Positions 58,990 through 64,000 of a stretch of DNA of 64,000 nucleotides are shown here, in pieces (the stretch's first letter is position 1; each line of letters opens with the position of its first letter). Made by a program: the position numbers and the translations under genes. The notes beneath the pieces are model-generated. The model saw only the letters and a list, made by a program, of their open reading frames with translations. It did not search any database and was not told the DNA's origin. The DNA comes from T3SED10-260 sp035363255 (lineage in GTDB: Bacteria > Caldisericota > Caldisericia > UBA6126), in NCBI GenBank assembly GCA_035363255.1, contig DAOSES010000006.1, positions 39,433 to 103,432 of the forward strand, written 5' to 3'.

Positions 58990-60111
58990 ATGCCTGAAGA
59001 AGAAAAGTCATTTGCTGGAAAAGTACTTACCACTGTGGTGATCATTAGCCTTTTACTCTTGGCTGGTTATGTCATTTATTATGCACGAGATTACTTTCTA
59101 ATCGCCTTTCTTTCAGTTATCTTGTCAGTCTTTATCCGCTCAATCAGTTCAGCCCTTTCCTATCGTTTTCGCATGAAGCAGGGGATTGCATATTCCATTG
59201 GTTTGTTTGCGCTTATTCTCATCATGATCACCCCCTTTGCTTCAATTTCTGTTCCTCTCATCAGCCAGATTCAAAAACTTCTGTCCAATTTACCAGAATT
59301 TACCGAAGGGCTTAAGGATCTTTTCACACAACTTCAAGATCGAGCTCCTTTTCTGTTTGGAAGTCTAAAGTTCGATGCATTGCTCAACGATCTTGCCCAA
59401 AACCTCCAGCGGATTTTTAGCGGATCCCTATCCTATATTGGCGTCGCTTCAGGATCTGTAGCAAACTTTGTAGTCATCATAGTATTAGCCGCTTTTATAG
59501 CTCAAAACCCTATGGAATACCAGGAAATGGCCTTGCGATTTATTCCCCAGAAAGACCGTTCGTTGTTTTCTGAAACTCTCAAAGAAATCGAAGATGTACT
59601 CAAGCATTGGATTATAGGGATGTTGTTGGCTATCTTCTATGTGGGGCTCTTGACCACTACTGGATACTTGATCATTGGTCTGGACTACTTTCTTGTCTTT
59701 GGAATTGCTGCAGGCTTTTTAGAGATCATACCCTTCTTTGGTCCCTTCCTTGGAGCTCTGGCTCCTTTAGCTTATGCGCTCATCGAATCTCCTCAAAAAG
59801 CTGTGGGGGTTTTGATTGTTTATGCGATTGTTCAGTTTACGGAAAACTATTTCTTTGTTCCTTATGTGATGAGAAAACAAGTGCATCTTCCCCCAGCAGT
59901 CTCCATTTTTGCCATACTGCTCTTTGCAAAATTGTTTGGTTTTATGGGAATCATCATCGCCGTCCCTATGACAGCATCCATCGTATTGCTTGCAGAAAAA
60001 TTGCTCAATCGACACCATTCAAAAAACCTAAGTGTTTTACGCCCGGTTGATTCCCCTCTTACAAGTCACGTCGATGAAGAAAAGAGCGATCAAACAAGTC
60101 TCTCTTCTTAA
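58990..60111 (+). CDS. AI-2E family transporter (permease)
   Basis: A 373-aa polytopic membrane protein of the AI-2E/PerM family. It starts with paired N-terminal helices (VVIISLLLLAGYVIYYAR), followed by a central periplasmic helical stretch. The C-terminal helices carry the conserved GIAAGFLEIIPFFGPFLGALAP and LFGFMGIIIAVPMTASIVLL blocks. Family members export autoinducer-2 (TqsA) or act as Na+/H+ antiporters, but most are uncharacterised. SD AGGGAG lies before the ATG. It is 49 bp after the propeller gene. Confidence 0.9.
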   Translation: MPEEEKSFAGKVLTTVVIISLLLLAGYVIYYARDYFLIAFLSVILSVFIRSISSALSYRFRMKQGIAYSIGLFALILIMITPFASISVPLISQIQKLLSNLPEFTEGLKDLFTQLQDRAPFLFGSLKFDALLNDLAQNLQRIFSGSLSYIGVASGSVANFVVIIVLAAFIAQNPMEYQEMALRFIPQKDRSLFSETLKEIEDVLKHWIIGMLLAIFYVGLLTTTGYLIIGLDYFLVFGIAAGFLEIIPFFGPFLGALAPLAYALIESPQKAVGVLIVYAIVQFTENYFFVPYVMRKQVHLPPAVSIFAILLFAKLFGFMGIIIAVPMTASIVLLAEKLLNRHHSKNLSVLRPVDSPLTSHVDEEKSDQTSLSS

Positions 60112-60174
60112 AAAAAGATACTATCCTATAATAGATACATAGGATGAATAAAGATGTTAAGAAGGAAGTGAGAA

Positions 60175-61632
60175 ATGGATATTAAGACTGTATGCAGGCG
60201 GCACCAGGCAAAAATAATTGCCACCGTGGGACCTGCTTCAGATAAACCAGAGCTTATTGCAGAGATGATAAGTGAAGGAGCTACCTTGTTTAGGATAAAT
60301 CTATCCCATTCCAGCAAGCAGGAAGTTATAAGATTATCCAAAGTCATTAGAGAAGGAGCATTGCTTGCAAAACAAAATGTGGGCATTATCGCTGACATCC
60401 CTGGGCCAAAACTACGTGTCAGCGGAGTCAAAGAGCCCATCGTATTAAAAACAGGAGACCAGCTCTGTCTGGTAAAAGAGGGCTGTCCATCCTGTGATTA
60501 TCCGGTAGATAATGCCATTAGCTTAAACTACCCCGAGATTATTGAAGATGTTAATGTCACCGAATACCTATTTATTGATGATGGCAATATTCGTCTCAGA
60601 GCTATTGACAAAGAATCCTACTATGTCTTGTTTGAAGCCTTAAATGATGGCGTTGTCAAACCCAACAAAGGAGTGCATCTTCCCTGTACCCACCTCCGCA
60701 TAGGTTTTCCTACCGAAGAAGACCTGGAATGGGTGGAGTTTCTATGTGAACACGATTTGTGTGATTTTATGGCGCTTTCCTACATTCGTTCGGTGGGTGA
60801 TGTACAACGTATCAAAGAAATCATCAAGGAAAAAAAGAAAAATATCTTTCTCATTGCAAAAATCGAAAAGCACGAAGCCATAAGCCACCTGGAAGAGATA
60901 GCTCAAGCCGCCTATGGGATAATGGTTGCTCGAGGGGATCTTGGCATTGAGCTACCTTTGGAAGATATTCCCCATATCCAAAAAAAGATCATCCGATTTT
61001 GCAATCAAATGGGCATCCCTGTAATTACAGCTACCCAAATGCTGGAGTCGATGGTGGAGTCTCCCACTCCAACTCGTGCTGAAGCTGCAGACATAGCAAA
61101 CGCAATTCTGGATGGATCTGATGCTGTGATGCTTTCAGCTGAAACTGCGGTATCTAAGGATCCTGTCAATGTGATTCGAACGATGAGAAAAATCATCGAA
61201 AAGACCGAAAGTCATGTGGACTACCAAAAGCTGATTGATGAACGAAGCCGTTTTGTTCAAAATGATGTATCAGACGCCATAGCCAATGGAGCATCTCGTA
61301 TTGCAAAAACAATCAATGCCTCCTGTATTGTTTGCCTTACTTCCTCTGGAAGCACCGCTCGCAGAATTTCCAAGTATCGCCCCCAGGTGCCCATCTATTC
61401 CATGACCAGCAATGCCAATATCATTAGCGTTTGTGAATTGATGTGGGGAGTGATTCCTCTACATGTACCTCTCACAGACCATGTTCAAGAAAGCATCAGT
61501 ATTGCAGTAAAATATCTTATCGACTTGCACCAGGCAAAAGCGGGAGATCGCATTGTCTTTACCCTGGGCTTGCCTATGGGTGTTTCAGGCTCAACCAATC
61601 TGGTACAAGTGTATATTGTTGGAAATTCATAA
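60175..61632 (+). CDS. pyk: Pyruvate kinase
   Basis: A 485-aa glycolytic enzyme: phosphoenolpyruvate + ADP to pyruvate + ATP. Signatures are KIIATVGPAS at the N-terminus, RINLSHS, ADIPGPKLRVSG, the Lys-containing IAKIEKHEAI with MVARGDLGIELP, and TATQMLESMVESPTPTRAE with DAVMLSAETA. Length fits a plain A-B-C-domain form, without the extra PEP-utiliser-like C-terminal domain found in many Bacillus/Geobacillus enzymes. The TATAAT at 60127-60132 may be its promoter, with a weak -35. GAAGGAAG precedes the ATG. Confidence 0.95.
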   Translation: MDIKTVCRRHQAKIIATVGPASDKPELIAEMISEGATLFRINLSHSSKQEVIRLSKVIREGALLAKQNVGIIADIPGPKLRVSGVKEPIVLKTGDQLCLVKEGCPSCDYPVDNAISLNYPEIIEDVNVTEYLFIDDGNIRLRAIDKESYYVLFEALNDGVVKPNKGVHLPCTHLRIGFPTEEDLEWVEFLCEHDLCDFMALSYIRSVGDVQRIKEIIKEKKKNIFLIAKIEKHEAISHLEEIAQAAYGIMVARGDLGIELPLEDIPHIQKKIIRFCNQMGIPVITATQMLESMVESPTPTRAEAADIANAILDGSDAVMLSAETAVSKDPVNVIRTMRKIIEKTESHVDYQKLIDERSRFVQNDVSDAIANGASRIAKTINASCIVCLTSSGSTARRISKYRPQVPIYSMTSNANIISVCELMWGVIPLHVPLTDHVQESISIAVKYLIDLHQAKAGDRIVFTLGLPMGVSGSTNLVQVYIVGNS

Positions 61633-61645
61633 GGAGGAAAGTGCC

Positions 61646-62176
61646 GTGAAAACCAAAAATGCGTTCACAGGAAATGATTGGCTTCGGATCATTTTTGCTA
61701 TAATACTGCTTGGTCTTGGTTTTTATTTAATAGCTCGAAACCTCCCCGTTCCTTCCCAGTTGCTTGTGTATTTTTTTCCTGTTGTGATGCTTTTGATCGG
61801 TTTTTACTGGCTTACTGAGTTTTTTCTGTTTCAGCGAAAAGGCATTCTAATGCCAGCTCTGATGTTTTGCGCTTTGGGAGGCTTCATGATTTTAGTTCGG
61901 TGGCAGTTCATCTCTCCCCTATCTGTCTCCTGGCCTCTCTTGCTTGCTTGTATTGGAGCTGTGCTTTGGGTTCATGCGCTTACAGAGTCCATGCCTTTGT
62001 GGCCTTTAACATTAATGATCATTGCAGGAATACTTCTTTATATCTCAAGCATGCCCTGGTTTTCTCTTCAAAGCGTCCTCAGACTTTGGCCCATACTACT
62101 TGTGATCCTCGGTATTTGGTTGATTTTTCGTTCTCGTCCCAAATCCAAAACCAGGAATATTGAAAATCAGGAATAA
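61646..62176 (+). CDS. Membrane protein resembling LiaI/LiaF-type transmembrane regions
   Basis: A 176-aa protein with about five or six membrane helices. The W-P-L-L-L-x-x-I-G and LWPILLVILGIWLIF patterns are typical of the LiaI/LiaF-like transmembrane module of cell-envelope stress proteins. The soluble C-terminal LiaF domain is absent. Translation starts at GTG 61646 with AAGGAGGAAA nine bases upstream. A longer frame from 61553 lies inside pyk and is rejected. The tRNA-Leu promoter sits inside its last codons. Confidence 0.8.
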   Translation: MKTKNAFTGNDWLRIIFAIILLGLGFYLIARNLPVPSQLLVYFFPVVMLLIGFYWLTEFFLFQRKGILMPALMFCALGGFMILVRWQFISPLSVSWPLLLACIGAVLWVHALTESMPLWPLTLMIIAGILLYISSMPWFSLQSVLRLWPILLVILGIWLIFRSRPKSKTRNIENQE

Positions 62177-62188
62177 ATGGGATATACT
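62160..62188 (+). promoter_or_regulatory. Promoter of tRNA-Leu
   Basis: TTGAAA (62160-62165), 17-bp spacer and TATACT (62183-62188). The tRNA 5' end is 15 bases downstream, as expected for a short precursor leader. Confidence 0.65.
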
Positions 62189-62203
62189 TGCATGGAATTA
62201 GGA

Positions 62204-62289
62204 GCCGAAGTGGCGAAACTGGCAGACGCGGCAGACTCAAAATCTGCAGAGGTTCACTCCTCGTGTGGGTTCAAGTCCCTCCTTCGGCA
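62204..62289 (+). tRNA. tRNA-Leu (anticodon CAA)
   Basis: An 86-nt class II tRNA. The acceptor stem pairs GCCGAAG (62204-62210) with CTTCGGC (62282-62288). The discriminator is A at 62289. The D-arm is present, and the anticodon stem is GCAGA/TCTGC with loop CTCAAAA, so the anticodon is CAA (reads UUG). The long variable arm and the GTTCAAGTC T-loop are typical of tRNA-Leu. CCA is not encoded. A run of T residues directly follows and could end transcription. Confidence 0.97.
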
Positions 62290-62348
62290 TTTTTTTATTT
62301 TCGTTTCTATGCTTTCAATCAGGATGAATCCATGCTGGTTTTGTAGTG

Positions 62349-62663
62349 ATGATTAAATCCGAGAACAAAGAGCTATCTGAACAAGATATACGTAATCTGA
62401 CCGATCTGTTCCAGGCTTTGTCTTCCCCTTTGCGATTGCGTATCTTGTTTTATCTCATGGATGGCGAGCACTGTGCTTGCGAGTTTCCCGATGTGATCAA
62501 TGCCAGCCAGCCCAATACTTCCAGAAACCTGGATATTCTTAAAAAAGCAGGACTGATAAGCTTTCGAAGAGAAGGGCAAAAGATGATATATGCCCTGTCT
62601 GATGCACGATGGATCCCCAGCATTTTGAGCTTTATCCAGAAAAGTGAGGAAAACCTTGAATAA
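62349..62663 (+). CDS. ArsR-family winged-helix regulator
   Basis: A 104-aa regulator. The pattern LFQALSSPLRLRILFYLMDGEHCACEFPDVINASQPNTSRNL (split over residues ~18-60) is the ArsR HTH, with a Cys-x-Cys pair in the position where metal-sensing members have ELCVC. It may therefore sense a thiophilic metal or be redox-responsive (inference). GTG 62346 is an alternative start one codon earlier. No SD is evident. It overlaps the next gene by about 8 bp and is probably co-transcribed with it. Confidence 0.85.
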   Translation: MIKSENKELSEQDIRNLTDLFQALSSPLRLRILFYLMDGEHCACEFPDVINASQPNTSRNLDILKKAGLISFRREGQKMIYALSDARWIPSILSFIQKSEENLE

Positions 62664-63750
62664 GATATCAAGCGAAAACAAGCAGATAGGAAAACCAAGA
62701 AAATGGAAATCTCCCACCCAGGATGATTGGAACCAGCTTTTCAAGGAAGCTCTTCGTTTCAGAAAGCTTCAAAGCTGGCAGTATATGGATAATGAAGATT
62801 TTTTCGGCATAGAAGATCCTGTCAGCGGTGAGTTGTTGTTTTGTTCGGTGATGGGTTCAGCAGAAGAGTATTATGGTCTGGCTGCATATTTTGGATTTGA
62901 TGGGCTGCATACCCTTATGAGATCAAGCGTTGAAGACCTAAGTCAAAATGATGAAGAAATATATAAAATGCATAATATAATATGCACCTTTGAAGCTTGG
63001 AATGACCTGTTGATCGAAGAACAAATCCAAGCAGAAAAATATGACCCCAAGCTAAAAGAAGATCCGATGTGCCCAGGTTTTATCAGCTATGAACCTGGCT
63101 ATATCCCTTTTAGTTTGTCGCAAACAGAATGCCGTCTAATGACGACGATTCTTCAGCAAGTCACCACCATATCCCGCAATGTAGCCAAAGATCCCTCATA
63201 CCTGGTTCCCCCAAAGGAGGGACAGATCCTGCTTCGAAGAGTTAACTCGATAAGTAAAACTGGCGCTCCAGTTTGGCGAAATACCTGGGTATATCCTCCT
63301 CCCTTTGTTCCCAATTTTGTCTTTATGCATCTTGATCAAGCCGAGGTGAGAAAGCGTTTGGCTTCTTATCCGATCCACGAAGAAATGCAATGGGAAGTAG
63401 AATTCAAGCATATGCCCTTTGTGGTTGAAGAAGGCTTCAAACCATATTATCCCAAAATGGTTTTTATAGCCGATCATCAAACGGGGTATGTATTAGAGCC
63501 CATCGTATGCAATGATCATGAATCACCAGAAAGCAAGATATTAAATCACCTCATACAGCTCCTCGATCAATACCAGGTAAGACCCTCAGCATTGTATGCT
63601 CGCACCCCCGAGACCCTCAACCTCTTTAGCATGCTTTGCACCGAGTTGGGAATTCGCTTGGTTCAAAGCCAGGATCTAGCCATATTGGATGAAGTAGTCA
63701 AACTGCTATTAAAGAATTACCCAAGACAAAAATCCGATACCATACACTGA
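62656..63750 (+). CDS. DUF7309/DUF6930-like protein of unknown function
   Basis: A 364-aa cytoplasmic protein without signal or membrane segments. The N-terminal part (FKEALRFRKLQSWQYM, then FFGIEDPVSGELLFCSVMGSAEEYYGLA) fits the DUF7309 pattern. The C-terminal third (KMVFIADHQTGYVLEPIV, then YQVRPSALYARTPETLNLF) fits DUF6930. Both assignments come from pattern memory, and the functions are unknown. The start is probably TTG 62656, with GTGAGGA five bases before. GTG 62644 would be four codons longer. The stop lies in a REP-like hairpin. Confidence 0.75.
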   Translation: MNKISSENKQIGKPRKWKSPTQDDWNQLFKEALRFRKLQSWQYMDNEDFFGIEDPVSGELLFCSVMGSAEEYYGLAAYFGFDGLHTLMRSSVEDLSQNDEEIYKMHNIICTFEAWNDLLIEEQIQAEKYDPKLKEDPMCPGFISYEPGYIPFSLSQTECRLMTTILQQVTTISRNVAKDPSYLVPPKEGQILLRRVNSISKTGAPVWRNTWVYPPPFVPNFVFMHLDQAEVRKRLASYPIHEEMQWEVEFKHMPFVVEEGFKPYYPKMVFIADHQTGYVLEPIVCNDHESPESKILNHLIQLLDQYQVRPSALYARTPETLNLFSMLCTELGIRLVQSQDLAILDEVVKLLLKNYPRQKSDTIH

Positions 63751-63777
63751 GTCGCAGGGACGGGGGTGTTGACTCAG
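63747..63777 (+). repeat. REP-like hairpin, TGAGTC/GACTCA class, on the last stop codon
   Basis: CTGAGTC (63747-63753) and GACTCAG (63771-63777) flank a 17-base loop with AGGGACGGGGGTG. The 21 bases at 63756-63776 match the left end of both MITE-like elements exactly. The TGA stop (63748-63750) lies in the left arm. It may be a solo copy or the left end of a third element truncated by the window edge. Confidence 0.65.
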
Positions 63778-64000
63778 TTAAACAAGACAATAAACCCTTA
63801 TCTATTCAGTATTTAACGTCAAACAATAGAGTAAAAAGATATCAAAAAAAAGTATAAGCTTCCTATATTTAGTATGGCATAAATAAGATATCATCTTCAT
63901 GAATTGCGTTTATTGAAAGCAATACAAAAACTACTTATTCTATATAATACCTCGAAAAAGCGCTATGAAGAGCTTAAGTGCCAAGTATCATATTATAACT
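63778..64000. other. AT-rich intergenic end of the window, no gene seen
   Basis: No supported ORF or RNA. The interior does not obviously match the two MITE-like elements. A TATAAT at 63943-63948 could be a -10 box for a gene beyond the window, but no -35 lies at a proper distance. Confidence 0.5.

Noticed and set aside
1..64000. CRISPR arrays or cas genes
   Set aside because: No regularly spaced direct repeats and no Cas motifs were seen. The GND repeats at 50-52 kb are protein-coding and irregular in DNA.
63747..64000. A complete third MITE-like element at the window end
   Set aside because: Only the left-end hairpin matches. The following ~220 bp do not align by eye with the two full copies, and no right end is inside the window.

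Overview
The window comes from a low-to-moderate GC anaerobic bacterium that most resembles the Bacillota (Clostridia-like lineages). Evidence: a two-subunit L-serine dehydratase (sdaAB/sdaAA), the pth-mfd-mazG gene order, a YtrA-type GntR regulator with an ABC transporter, a Moorella-type Hrb/FprA oxygen or NO detoxification pair, an AAA-R3H ATPase of the SpoIIIAA/Ycf45 type, several secreted proteins ending in copper-amine-oxidase-like stalk domains, and a CsaB pyruvyltransferase. No phage, plasmid, CRISPR or intact transposase genes were seen. The species is not identifiable from sequence alone.

Layout. 1-6.9 kb is one tightly packed minus-strand operon: a GT4-TagA-CsaB fusion protein for wall-polymer synthesis, comF, a HAD phosphatase, sdaAB, sdaAA and a GHKL ATPase cut by the window edge. 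6.9-10.6 kb is an accessory block framed by two copies of a ~375-bp mobile-looking repeat. It carries a winged-helix regulator, a 61-aa ORF, a membrane protein and a beta-propeller lipoprotein. 10.6-18.3 kb encodes two large envelope proteins. 18.3-21.5 kb is a minus-strand YtrA/ABC exporter operon. 21.7-28.9 kb holds a nitronate monooxygenase-like protein, an unknown protein, pth, mfd and a phosphatase-MazG fusion. 29.6-36.8 kb encodes a membrane protein and a 1849-aa surface protein. 36.8-45.1 kb has a PPC-domain protein, then metK-HD-M50 protease-plsC, then AAA-R3H, a lipoprotein, hrb and fprA.

45.1-54.4 kb is again accessory and envelope-rich: a GNAT, two beta-propeller proteins, a GND-repeat protein, a DUF4349 lipoprotein and an MFS transporter. 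It is dotted with short REP-like hairpins placed on or next to stop codons. 54.6-62.2 kb is a plus-strand run of three envelope proteins, an AI-2E permease, pyruvate kinase and a membrane protein. tRNA-Leu(CAA), an ArsR regulator and a DUF7309/DUF6930-like protein end the window.

Themes. Much of the coding capacity goes to secreted, lipid-anchored or membrane-anchored proteins: beta-propellers, FN3, carboxypeptidase-regulatory-like and LamG domains, and stalk domains. These sit alongside a wall-polymer glycosylation/pyruvylation enzyme. The most unusual signals are: (i) a family of REP-like hairpins sharing a GGGACG core, with compensatory arms, always in the sense orientation relative to the gene whose stop codon they touch; (ii) two ~375-bp elements bounded by the same hairpins in inverted orientation; (iii) three protein fusions (GT4-TagA-CsaB, phosphatase-MazG, flavin reductase-rubredoxin, the last with a strong internal start for free rubredoxin); and (iv) three genes whose -10 box lies so close to the ATG that leaderless mRNAs are likely. 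Function calls rest on motif recognition by eye. No database search was possible.
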